A stretch of DNA of 64,000 nt from NCBI RefSeq assembly GCF_902499045.1, contig NZ_CABVPL010000043.1, positions 1 through 64,000 on the forward strand. The letters are read 5' to 3'. The DNA comes from Burkholderia latens. GTDB taxonomy: Bacteria; Pseudomonadota; Gammaproteobacteria; Burkholderiales; Burkholderiaceae. Each line of letters opens with the position of its first letter. Position 1 is the stretch's first letter. The position numbers were made by a program, and so were the translations under genes. The notes beneath the pieces were generated by a model. It had not been told where the DNA came from, searched no databases, and was given only the letters and a program-made list of their open reading frames with translations. Of this stretch, positions 8,204 to 17,284 are shown one piece after another.

Positions 8204-10933
8204 ATGGCCATCCATGTGCCCGTGACACGCCGCACGTTTCTGAAGCTCGCCGGAAGCGGCGCCGTGGTTGCGGTGTCGGTGACGCATTTGCCGGCGCTCG
8301 TCCTGGCCGCCGACGACATGCACGCCGATGCGAACGGCCCGAGCTGGGCGCCGGTGCCCGGCCGCGCGCGCTGGCGCATCGACGGCATGCCGAAGGTCAC
8401 GGGCCGGAAAATCTACGCACGCGATTTCAAGGCGCGCGACTTCGTCGGCTGGCCGCAGCAGGAAAACTGGCTCTATGCGCTGCGCTGCGACCGGGTCGAC
8501 GCGGTGTACCAGGGCTACGACCTCGGCGTGCTGCCGCCGGCACTGCGGCCGATCGCCGTCGTCGACAACGCGGTGCTGAGCGCGCGCGGGATTCCGCTCG
8601 CGCCCGAGGCCGATCCGATCGCGAACCAGGACATCTACTGGCTCGCGCGAACCGGTCATCCGGCGGACTGCTACGGGCAGCCGGCCGCGCTGCTGATCTT
8701 CGAGAACTTCGATATCTATCGCCGCGCAAGGAAGGTGCTCGACTTCAATCGCGCGGTGATACGCTACGGTGCGCCGGTCGCGGCGAAGGAGGCCGCGCCG
8801 CCCGTGCCGTATTCGCCGGTGACCGTCTACGTACGCGACGACGATCGTCAGTTCAACTACGTCGACAACTACCAGACCGGCAGCAACGGCAAGCCGACCG
8901 AGAAATATCTGGCGGATCGCGAGGCGGCGGTCGCCGACATCGACGCGGCGATCGCACGCAACGCGGCCGCCGGCGCGTGGATCGGTGTTCGCGCGACCGG
9001 CGACGACGCGTTCGAGACGCCGGCGATCGACCCGATGTTCATGGAGCCCGAAGCCGGGCTCGCATGGTACGACGCGTCCGCGTCGAAAATGAGTCTCGTG
9101 CTCGGCACGCAATCGGCGAACGACGACGCGACGGGTGCGTGCGCGCTGTTCGACGGCAGCAGCGTGGCGGTGAAGGAGGCGCAAGTCATCGCGTGCTACC
9201 CCGGCGGCGGTTTCGGCGGTCGCGACAAATCATATTTCCCGCTGTATCTCGCGCTTGCGGCGCCGTTTGCGCGAGGCGCGCTGCGCTGGCAGCAGTCGCG
9301 CTACGAACAATTCCAGGTCGGCCTGAAACGCTGCGAGACGCAATTCTCCGAATCGCTGTGGTTCGACCGCCGCGGCAAGCTCGAGGCGATCACCTGCGAT
9401 TTCCTGATGAACGGCGGCGGGAAGAAGAACCTGTCGCCGTACGTCGCGCAGCTTGCCGCATTGAGCGCGATGAGCTGCTACGAGATTCCGCGCGCACGCG
9501 CGCAGGCCGCATCGACTTATACACGCGAAGTGTTCGGCGGGTCGCAGCGCGGCTTCGGCGGCCCGCAGGCGTTCATGGCGATCGAGACGCTGATGGACGA
9601 GGCCGCGCGGCGGCTCGGGCTGTCGCCGTTCGAGATCCGGCGCGCGAACCTGCTAGGCAAGGCGCCCGGACTCGGCAAGGGGCGCGCGATCACGGGCGCG
9701 CCGATCCTGTTCGACTTGCAGCTGGACGCGTTGCTCGACCGGCTCGAACGCCATCCGCTGTGGCTCGAGCGCGAGCAGGCGCGTGCGGAGCGCGGTGCGC
9801 GCAATCTCCGGTACGGCGTCGGCCTCGCGATGGCGAACGAGGCATACGGCACGTCCGGCGACGGAATATACGGCATGGTGCAGATCCTGCCCGACAGCAG
9901 CGTACGCGTGATCACGCCGTATACCGACATGGGCAACGGCGCGGCCACGACGCTCGGTCTCGCACCGGCCGAATTTCTCGGCCAGAACGCGCAAACGATT
10001 GCGATGAGCGAGATCGGCCCGTTCAACGCGCTGGGGCTGAACCCGAAGCTCGCGCAAGGCGATCCGAAGTGGGTGCGCTACAACTACGGTTCGTCGAGCG
10101 CGTGCCTCGGCGCGTTCCACCAGTACCACGCGGTGAAGGGCGCCGCGCAGGTGCTGTTTCTGCAAAGCGTGCTGCCCGCCGCGCGCGCATGGTGGGGCGT
10201 ACCGGTGCGCGCCGAGGACGTGCGCTGGGCCGATCGCGCGCTCGTCGCGAACGGTCTCGCGCCGATTGCGTGGCCGGCGCTGCTCGGCACGATCCGCAAG
10301 CTCGGCCTGCAGACGGTCGCGGCCGTGCATGCGAGCTATGCCGGGTTCTTCTGGAAGGGAACGTATCCGTTTGCGTCCGGCACCGCGCAGGTCGACTACG
10401 ACTATGTGGCGGTCGGCCTCGATCCGTATCGGCTGACGCCCTTGAGCCGCGTGCTGCAGGCGCCGCCGGTCAATACGGCGCTTTACGGGCGCACGACGTA
10501 TGCGCCTTCGGCGGCGCTCGTCGCCGTGTCCGTCGATCCGGCGACGGGGCGCGTGAAGGTCGAGCACGTGGTGACGGCCGTGAGCGTCGGCCGGCAGTTG
10601 TCGCCGGAGCTCGTCGAAGGCCAGTCGCAGGGCGCGGTCGCGATGGGGATCGGCAACGTGCTGACGGAAACGTGTCCGCTCGGGCCGGACGGACCGGGCG
10701 GCGGCCGCTGGAATCTCGATCGCTACGAGGTCACGCGGCTGCCGGACGTTCCCGTGCAGGAGCTGATCGCGCTGCCGCCGCCCGGCGATGACCCCGCGAA
10801 TGCGCGCGGCATCGCGGAAGCGGTGATGTGTCCGATCGCGCCTGCGCTGCTCAACGCGCTCGCGATGGCGACGGGACGGCGGTTCCGCGTGACGCCCGTG
10901 ACGCCGGAGAAGATTCTGGAGGCACTGCAATGA
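8204..10933 (+). CDS. Tat-exported xanthine-dehydrogenase-family molybdopterin-binding subunit
   Basis: A 909-residue molybdenum hydroxylase large subunit, exported folded to the periplasm: the N-terminus has a Tat signal (RRTFLKLAGSG) and ends near ALVLAADD. The first domain starts with KVTGRKIYARDF, matching the Ald_Xan_dh_C hammerhead. Cofactor-binding motifs are GGGFGGRDKSYFPL near residue 333 and GGSQRGFGGPQAFMAIE near 446. The C-terminal GIAEAVMCPIAPALLNAL (about 866) carries the expected catalytic Glu. The stop overlaps the start of the 2Fe-2S subunit gene (ATGA), and a diheme cytochrome follows, so electrons should go Mo to Fe-S to heme. Substrate is not deducible; aldehydes or N-heterocycles are typical for the family. 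Confidence 0.9.
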   Translation: MAIHVPVTRRTFLKLAGSGAVVAVSVTHLPALVLAADDMHADANGPSWAPVPGRARWRIDGMPKVTGRKIYARDFKARDFVGWPQQENWLYALRCDRVDAVYQGYDLGVLPPALRPIAVVDNAVLSARGIPLAPEADPIANQDIYWLARTGHPADCYGQPAALLIFENFDIYRRARKVLDFNRAVIRYGAPVAAKEAAPPVPYSPVTVYVRDDDRQFNYVDNYQTGSNGKPTEKYLADREAAVADIDAAIARNAAAGAWIGVRATGDDAFETPAIDPMFMEPEAGLAWYDASASKMSLVLGTQSANDDATGACALFDGSSVAVKEAQVIACYPGGGFGGRDKSYFPLYLALAAPFARGALRWQQSRYEQFQVGLKRCETQFSESLWFDRRGKLEAITCDFLMNGGGKKNLSPYVAQLAALSAMSCYEIPRARAQAASTYTREVFGGSQRGFGGPQAFMAIETLMDEAARRLGLSPFEIRRANLLGKAPGLGKGRAITGAPILFDLQLDALLDRLERHPLWLEREQARAERGARNLRYGVGLAMANEAYGTSGDGIYGMVQILPDSSVRVITPYTDMGNGAATTLGLAPAEFLGQNAQTIAMSEIGPFNALGLNPKLAQGDPKWVRYNYGSSSACLGAFHQYHAVKGAAQVLFLQSVLPAARAWWGVPVRAEDVRWADRALVANGLAPIAWPALLGTIRKLGLQTVAAVHASYAGFFWKGTYPFASGTAQVDYDYVAVGLDPYRLTPLSRVLQAPPVNTALYGRTTYAPSAALVAVSVDPATGRVKVEHVVTAVSVGRQLSPELVEGQSQGAVAMGIGNVLTETCPLGPDGPGGGRWNLDRYEVTRLPDVPVQELIALPPPGDDPANARGIAEAVMCPIAPALLNALAMATGRRFRVTPVTPEKILEALQ

Positions 10934-11447
10934 GGGATCCGGTGCGGATGATCATCAACGGCGAGCCCGTCGAAGCCGACGCAGGCGACGCGGACATGAG
11001 CCTCATCGACTTCCTGCACGAGCGGCGCGATTTGACGGGCACGAAGCTGTGCTGCGGCATCGGCGTGTGCCGCGCGTGCACGGTCGGCGTGCGCAACGCG
11101 CCGGGCGCGCCGATGGAAAAGACGCTGTCGTGCTCGACGCCGGTCAGCGCGATGGCCGGCATGCACGTGTACACGATCGAGGGCCTCGCGCAGGGCGGCG
11201 CGCTGTCGCCGCTGCAGCAGAGCTTTCTCGAATCGTTCGCGTTCCAGTGCGGGTACTGCGCGTCGGGCTTCCTGATGGCCCGACCGCGATGCTCGATCAT
11301 CTGCGCGCGCAGCCGGTGCACGAGCGCGATCTGGACGCGATGATCGAAACATGGGTGGGCGGCAACATCTGCCGGTGCACCGGTTACGTGAAATACATCG
11401 AGGCCATCCGCAAGGTGGCCGCGCGTTACACGAAGGGGGCGGCATGA
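10930..11447 (+). pseudogene. 2Fe-2S subunit of the molybdoenzyme, interrupted by a -1 frameshift
   Basis: IorA/XdhC-type small subunit with two [2Fe-2S] clusters. Frame 1 from ATG 10930 gives the plant-type cluster (GTKLCCGIGVCRACT) and the first half of the second (FQCGYCASGFLMA), then runs into unrelated residues and stops at 11343. The other half (PTAMLDHLRAQPVHERDL, then GGNICRCTGYVKYIEAIRK) continues in another frame to TGA 11447. The break is at 11277-11278: ATGGCCCG where ATGGGCCCG would keep one frame, i.e. one missing G. Without it the protein would be about 172 residues, normal for the family. Either an inactivating mutation or a sequencing error in a G run; the neighbours are intact and coupled by overlapping stop/start codons. 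Confidence 0.88.
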
Positions 11448-12445
11448 CGATCAGAATCTGCGTCGCCGCGCTGGCGGCGCTGTTCGCCGCACAGGTCGCG
11501 CCCGTCGCGCTCGCAGCCGATGACGGCGATGCGTCGCTGCACGCGTATGCGCAGCAGTGCGTCGACGAAATCGGCGAAATCCCCGCATTCGACTGCAATG
11601 CCGGCACCGACGTGCCGATCACCGTCAACGGTCGCGTGCCCGCGCGCTATGCGCCGCACATGACGTGCGACCGCCCGGCGCTGCTGCCGTATGACGCGCC
11701 GACGTCCGGACAGTGCACGCCGTACTCGAAGATCCTCGACTTGTCGCACGGCGACACGCAGATCTCGGCGTTTTGCCGCCGCAAGCAGATCCGCGCGAAC
11801 CGCAGCCCGTATTACGACGAGGTCGACATCGTGCTGCACCATGCGGGCAACGGCAAGACGTGCTGGTTTCATGCGGAGAAGAGCGGCACCGCCGGCATGA
11901 ACGCGGCGCGCGTGCCGCCGCCGAACGAGACGACGCCGCCGCCCGGCCATCCGTCCGCGGCGGCGTTCTGGTGGAAGCCGGCCGCGACCGCGACGAAGCG
12001 CTGCGTGTCGTGCCACGACGCGAGCCCGGTCATGTACGGCCCGTGGATCGGGCAGGTCTGGAACAAGGTGCCGACCGATCCGTGGGGCAAGTACGTGAAT
12101 CTCGGCGCCGACTTCGCGTCGTGGACGTCGCACGCGATCAGCACGCCCGGCAATACCTGCATCGGCTGTCACCGGATCGGCGACCAGAACAGCTGCAAGA
12201 TCTACGTGCCGCTCGCGGCCGGAATGCTGCCGCCGCCGGCGGGCAGCAACGCGCGCGCGAGCCGGTATCCGCTCACGCACTGGATGCCGATCGACAACAA
12301 CCGGAGCCTCCCCGAGTGGACCGTCGCGAACGCGAAGTCGGTGAGCGACCTGCTCGAATGCTGCTCGGCTCGCGGCAGGAACGATCCGAAGTGCAGCTTC
12401 ACGCCGGCGGCGCAGGCGGGGGAAGCGGTTCAGACCGTGAAATAG
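11444..12445 (+). CDS. Periplasmic diheme cytochrome c, partner of the molybdoenzyme
   Basis: A 333-residue secreted protein: signal peptide MTIRICVAALAALFAAQ... cleaved after VALAA. Two heme c attachment motifs, CVSCH near residue 187 and CIGCH near 239, lie in the C-terminal half. The N-terminal half (about 30-170) is Cys-rich (YAQQCVDE, FDCNAG, MTCDRPALL, GQCTPYS) and has no heme motif; it probably forms disulfides. The start overlaps the stop of the preceding gene (ATGA). As third gene of the operon it is the likely electron acceptor carrying electrons toward the respiratory chain. This is not an ordinary small class I cytochrome; the N-terminal domain is unfamiliar to me. Confidence 0.82.
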   Translation: MTIRICVAALAALFAAQVAPVALAADDGDASLHAYAQQCVDEIGEIPAFDCNAGTDVPITVNGRVPARYAPHMTCDRPALLPYDAPTSGQCTPYSKILDLSHGDTQISAFCRRKQIRANRSPYYDEVDIVLHHAGNGKTCWFHAEKSGTAGMNAARVPPPNETTPPPGHPSAAAFWWKPAATATKRCVSCHDASPVMYGPWIGQVWNKVPTDPWGKYVNLGADFASWTSHAISTPGNTCIGCHRIGDQNSCKIYVPLAAGMLPPPAGSNARASRYPLTHWMPIDNNRSLPEWTVANAKSVSDLLECCSARGRNDPKCSFTPAAQAGEAVQTVK

Positions 12446-12463
12446 GCCCGCCGCGCCGGACCG

Positions 12464-13726
12464 TCACGGTCGCCCCTCGCTCGGCACATCGCTCGCCTTG
12501 CTGAGCTCGCCCATGATGATCCGCGCGATCGCGTTGGCCGGTGCGATGCCGTCGGGCCCGGCCGCCGTGTTCGCCCACGTGACGATCGTCGTCTTCGTCA
12601 CGGGATCGTAGCCCGCGAACGTATTGAAACCGGGTATTTCGCCGGTGTGCCCGTAGAACGTGCCGAATTTCGCGAGCCCCATGCAGTAGCTGGCGGAAGC
12701 CGGATCCGACGGATCGGTCGGCGTGCAGCTCGCGAGCCGCTGCGCCTGAAGATCGGCGTTCAGGTAGCCGCCGCCGACCATTCGCTGCACGTACGCGGCC
12801 AGTTCGGTCGCGGTCGAGATGCCGGAGCCGGCGGTCCATGCCCACGACGTGTTGACGGTCGTCACGTCGGTCGGCAGTAGCGTGCCGTTCTTCGCGGCCG
12901 CCTGACGTGCCGGCGACAGCGTGTCGCTGTCGATCGTCTCGACGTTGGTGCCCCACTGATAACCGCGCGGCGCCGGCGCCGGCAATGCGGTGTTCTCCTG
13001 CGGCGGCAGCGTGGTCTCGGTCAGCCCGAGCGGCGCGAACAGTCGCGTCCTGATTGCATCGGCGGCGCTCATGCCGGTGAGCTGCTCGATGATCCGGCCG
13101 AGCAGCACCGTATTCGTGTTCGAGTAGCGAAAGTCCGCGCCCGGCGCGAAATAGACCGGCTGGTTCTCGGCGATGGCCAACAGTTCATCGATGGTCCACA
13201 CCTTGTTCGGCTGCGCATCGAGCGTCTCGTTGAACGCGAGGCTCGTCGAGTAGTTATAGAGGCCGCTACGCATCGTCAGCAACTGCTCGATCGTGATCGA
13301 GTCGCCGTTGGGCACGTTCGCGACGTACTGGCCGACGTGGTCGGTCAGCTTCAGCTTGCCTTCCTGCACGAGCTGCAGAATGACGGTGCCCGTCCACGTC
13401 TTCGTGACGCTGCCGATGCGGAAATGCGCGTTCGTCGGGATCGGCGTATTGGCGCCGCGCACGGCCGTGCCGAACGACGCGAGCCAGTTGCCTTGCGGTG
13501 ATTGCACGTAGACGACCGCGCCGGGCGCCATCGTGTCCGCGAGTACCGCGTCGATCTGCGGGCGCGCCTGCGTCGCGTAAGCCGGTTCGCCGGAGTCGAT
13601 CGAACTGTCGCCGCCGCAGGCCGAGACGGCGATGCCGACGGCCACCGCCGGCGCAACCGATGCCACGCGGTGCATCAGCCGCTTCGCGGCGCGCGGGAAA
13701 AGCCGGGGAGGAGCAGACGTCGTCAT
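12464..13726 (-). CDS. Class C beta-lactamase-family serine hydrolase lipoprotein
   Basis: A 420-residue beta-lactamase/DD-peptidase-fold hydrolase. Ser106-Val-Thr-Lys109 is the SxxK motif, Tyr201-Ser-Asn203 the YxN motif, and His360-Thr-Gly362 replaces the usual KTG. The HTG form is common in esterase- or DD-carboxypeptidase-like members, so true beta-lactam hydrolysis is uncertain. The N-terminus has a basic region, a hydrophobic stretch and the lipobox VSAC (Cys37), predicting a lipid-anchored periplasmic enzyme. The ATG at 13726 follows AGGAAGGGA; the frame is open further upstream but without signal-peptide character. Convergent with the cytochrome gene, 18 bases apart. No AmpR-type regulator lies next to it. 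Confidence 0.85.
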   Translation of the reverse strand: MTTSAPPRLFPRAAKRLMHRVASVAPAVAVGIAVSACGGDSSIDSGEPAYATQARPQIDAVLADTMAPGAVVYVQSPQGNWLASFGTAVRGANTPIPTNAHFRIGSVTKTWTGTVILQLVQEGKLKLTDHVGQYVANVPNGDSITIEQLLTMRSGLYNYSTSLAFNETLDAQPNKVWTIDELLAIAENQPVYFAPGADFRYSNTNTVLLGRIIEQLTGMSAADAIRTRLFAPLGLTETTLPPQENTALPAPAPRGYQWGTNVETIDSDTLSPARQAAAKNGTLLPTDVTTVNTSWAWTAGSGISTATELAAYVQRMVGGGYLNADLQAQRLASCTPTDPSDPASASYCMGLAKFGTFYGHTGEIPGFNTFAGYDPVTKTTIVTWANTAAGPDGIAPANAIARIIMGELSKASDVPSEGRP

Positions 13727-13859
13727 CGCATGTTCCCTTCCTGTTCGTGATGCGTGGGTCTCCTTGCCATCTCCAGAACTATAGGACACGGATTCGCGCG
13801 CGACGGCGCGCATCGCATTCATCGGACGATACCGGCCGGGACGCCGGCCGGATCGCGCA

Positions 13860-14201
13860 TCACCGGAAATGATGCACGTACGGCAGCACCATTCGCGTGC
13901 GCTGCGGCCGGTCGCGCGCATAGACCTCGAAATGCGCGTTGAACATCAGGTGATCCTGCGGCGAGAAGCTCTACATCGCGCCGGGCCCGATCGCGAGCAC
14001 GGCTTCGCACGTGCCGGATACGTCCTGGCCGTTCGCCTTCATGCCGGCGGTCTGCCGCAGCCAATAGCCGTTCAGCCCGAGCCGTAGCCCGGGCCGGACC
14101 TCGTACCCGGTCGCGAAGTTCGCAGGGTTGGCCAGCGTCGACGTCGCGTCCGGCCCGAGCGCGGCGGCCGGTTCGTGATTGATCGCGTTCCACAGATAGT
14201 G
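13860..14201 (-). pseudogene. Remnant of a MetA-pathway phenol-degradation-type outer-membrane transporter
   Basis: Reading the minus strand from about 14201 gives HYLWNAINHE, FATGYEVRPGLRLGLNGYWL and LAIGPGAM, then an in-frame TAG (13971-13973). After it come FSPQDHLMFNAHFEVYARDRPQRTRMVLPYVHHFR and TGA at 13860-13862. This order (YLxNxxNH, LGLNGYW, AIGP, terminal HF) matches the C-terminal third of the family annotated as protein involved in the meta-pathway of phenol degradation, a beta-barrel. No N-terminal portion exists upstream, so the gene is both truncated and stopped. It is cut exactly where the next remnant begins. Confidence 0.7.
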
Positions 14202-14204
14202 CCG

Positions 14205-14384
14205 TTGCGGTTGCAACTTGTGCGCGACGAACTGCTCGACGACGCGACGCCGGCGCTCGCGCCGGTGACGGACATCGCGCTGAAACGGGGCTTCGCGCAC
14301 CTCGGACGATTCGCGATCGACTATAACCGCGCATTCGGGGAATCGCCGTCGGCGACGCTCAGGATGCGGCGCGTGCGGGGGTGA
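14205..14384 (+). pseudogene. Remnant of an AraC-family regulator C-terminus
   Basis: The plus-strand frame from about 14205 reads LRLQLVRDELLDD, then VTDIALKRGFAHLGRFAID and YNRAFGESPSATLRMRR, ending at TGA 14384. This is the second helix-turn-helix of AraC-type activators (GF.HLGRF...Y...FGESPS). The first 200 or more residues of such a protein are absent: immediately upstream lies the opposite-strand porin-like remnant. No start codon or ribosome binding site is credible. Aromatic-degradation operons often pair AraC regulators with such outer-membrane proteins, so both pieces may come from one lost catabolic island. Confidence 0.72.
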
Positions 14385-14615
14385 TGCGATTGACCGCGTG
14401 GCGGCTTCGTTGCTTCGGATGGTGACGTGGCGTAGCGCGGTGCACGCAACCGCACTCGAATCGGCATTGCGCAGCGGGAAGTGGCAATGCGATGACGACC
14501 GTTGCCGGTCTGAAGCAGAGGGGTTGAACAAGCAACACGCCGGCAAGCCTCACGGCTTGCCGGCATGATCACGCACGGAAACCGGCTACGGCAACCGGTT
14601 TCCCGCCGCGTGTGT

Positions 14616-15782
<1,167 letters not shown>

Positions 15783-16058
15783 TCAGCGCAAATAGGACCG
15801 GACGAGGTTCACGATATCGTCGATCGATTCGGAGACAGGCCGCGGAGCATCCGCGAGCTGGGTGAATTCCTCGCGCAAATGGCTTTCGAGCACGCCGGCC
15901 ATCACGCCGTTGATCGCGCCGCGGATCGCAGCCAGTTGCTGAAGCACCGGACCGCAGTCCGCTCCCTCCTCGAGCGCCTGCTCGAGCGCGTTCAACTGCC
16001 CGCGCACACGGCGAACGCGGGTCAGCACACGTTTCTTTTCTTCGGGGGAATGCGGCAT
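15783..16058 (-). CDS. frmR: FrmR formaldehyde-responsive repressor (CsoR/RcnR family)
   Basis: A 91-residue all-helical repressor of the CsoR/RcnR family. Pro2, Cys35 ([10 protein letters not shown]) and His60 (ESHLREEF) occupy the positions used in FrmR, where formaldehyde crosslinks the N-terminal Pro to Cys35. The metal-sensor pattern of RcnR (His3, Cys35, His60, His64) is only partly kept. The start ATG 16058 begins [15 protein letters not shown], the family N-terminus; it follows GGGAGG. A perfect family operator lies 21 bases upstream, so the gene should repress itself and frmA, with release by formaldehyde. Confidence 0.92.
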   Translation of the reverse strand: MPHSPEEKKRVLTRVRRVRGQLNALEQALEEGADCGPVLQQLAAIRGAINGVMAGVLESHLREEFTQLADAPRPVSESIDDIVNLVRSYLR

Positions 16059-16078
16059 GGGAGGATGATCGGTTCCGG

Positions 16079-16096
16079 ATACTGGGGGGCAGTATA
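16079..16096. promoter_or_regulatory. FrmR operator overlapping the frmRA promoter
   Basis: TACTGGGGGGCAGTA at 16080-16094 is an exact TACT-G6-N-AGTA site, the form described for RcnR/FrmR-type repressors. On the minus strand TATACT (16096-16091) is a good -10 hexamer facing frmR, 33 bases before its ATG, so the operator covers the -10 and start-site region. I see no clear -35. Confidence 0.85.
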
Positions 16097-16175
16097 GAAC
16101 ACGGCGGCGCCGGCGGTCTACCCGGTCGTGCCCGGATCCACGATGCCGGGGCACGCGGTGTGAGCGCGGCCAGCG

Positions 16176-17138
16176 TCAGATCAGCAGTTCAAGCGTGCGA
16201 AACAGCGCCAGATCCTCCTTCCTCGCCGAGCGCGCATGCCGCCGGATCGCGTGCAGCAGGCAGTCGATGAAGCAGCGCGCGGCCTCGCTCAGCGTACTGC
16301 TGCGGCGTGCGACGATGCCGAGTTCGCTCGGCTCGAACGTCTCCTTCAGCGGCAGCACGCGCATTCGCTCGCCGAACGACGGCACCGCCGCGAGGATCGT
16401 CGGGCACCACGTGCACATGCCGGCCTGTTCGAGCATCGTCTGCAGCATCGCGACGGACTGCGCGCGCACGATGCGCCGTTCGTCGATCTGCGCGCCGTGC
16501 CGCGTGAACAGATAGTCGACGAGTGCGGCCTGGCCGTCGGCCGACGAATTCAGCACCCAGTCGCAATCGAGCAGGTCATGCACGGATTTCGCGCGTTCGC
16601 GCGGGTGGCCGGCGCTCACCATCACCGACGTGTCGTAGCGCAGCAGCGGTTCGAACGCAAATTCCCGCGCCACGCCGCCCGGCTGCACGTGGCCGAGCGC
16701 GAAATCCATGCTGCCGTCGCGCAGCAGCGGTTGCGCGACGGCCATCAGCGCCTCGTACAGCTCGAGCCGCACGTCCGGCATCCGCTCGCGGAACTGCAGC
16801 ACGGTTTCCGCGAGAAACGTCATCGTCAGCCACGGCGTGACGCCGACGCTCAGCCGCCCCTCGACACGCCCGCGCATCCGCTCGAGATCGCTCCGCGCGT
16901 GCTCGAGCTGCTTGAGCACGAGCTTCGCGTGCGTGAGCAGCGTCTTGCCGTATTCGGTGAAACCGATGCCTTCCGGCGCGCGCACGAGCAGCGGCAAGCG
17001 CTCGCTGGCCTCCAGTTCGCGCAGCGCGCGCGTGACGGCCGCCTGCGACAGCCCGAGCGAGCGTGCCGCGCCGCGGATGCTCCCGGCCTCCGCGCTGGCG
17101 ACGAGCGCCTGCAACTGATGCAACTTGATCGCGGTCAT
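16176..17138 (-). CDS. LysR-family regulator, divergent to the M20 hydrolase operon
   Basis: A 320-residue LysR-type regulator. The winged HTH (IKLHQLQALVASAEAGSIRG, then ARSLGLSQAAVTRALRELE) is followed by the linker helix and a substrate-binding-fold effector domain (LSVGVTPWLTMTFLAE). ATG 17138 gives the usual start about four residues before the HTH; the frame upstream adds an unlikely basic leader. It is transcribed away from the M20 amidohydrolase, binding protein and porin genes, the classical arrangement for a LysR activator of that operon. The pairing with an M20 hydrolase recalls AbgR (aminobenzoyl-glutamate utilisation), but the effector is unknown. Confidence 0.88.
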   Translation of the reverse strand: MTAIKLHQLQALVASAEAGSIRGAARSLGLSQAAVTRALRELEASERLPLLVRAPEGIGFTEYGKTLLTHAKLVLKQLEHARSDLERMRGRVEGRLSVGVTPWLTMTFLAETVLQFRERMPDVRLELYEALMAVAQPLLRDGSMDFALGHVQPGGVAREFAFEPLLRYDTSVMVSAGHPRERAKSVHDLLDCDWVLNSSADGQAALVDYLFTRHGAQIDERRIVRAQSVAMLQTMLEQAGMCTWCPTILAAVPSFGERMRVLPLKETFEPSELGIVARRSSTLSEAARCFIDCLLHAIRRHARSARKEDLALFRTLELLI

Positions 17139-17170
17139 GGTGTGAAGGGCGGCGAAACGATGCGCCAGCC

Positions 17171-17187
17171 GACAACGAAAGGTTGTC
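17171..17187. promoter_or_regulatory. Inverted repeat between the divergent LysR and M20 genes (candidate LysR site)
   Basis: GACAAC-GAAAG-GTTGTC is a perfect 6-bp dyad with a 5-base centre, 33 bases from the LysR start and about 100 bases upstream of the hydrolase start. Position fits a recognition site for the adjacent regulator. Confidence 0.5.
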
Positions 17188-17284
17188 ATCATAACGAAAC
17201 TGCGACTGTTCGCCGGTATTTTCGCTGCCTACGATCGCGTCACGATCCGCCGCTTCGGCGATCGGCAACCGGGGAGTATCGACG

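Noticed and set aside
7781-9184. 467-codon minus-strand frame across the molybdoenzyme 5' region
   Set aside because: It overlaps a clear Tat-exported enzyme gene and shows only antisense-type composition.
13502-13872. Short frames around the beta-lactamase-type gene start
   Set aside because: They fall inside or antisense to the signal peptide region and lack ribosome binding sites.
14385-14615. Additional gene between the AraC remnant and frmA
   Set aside because: Only short frames without start signals; nothing resembling a protein family.
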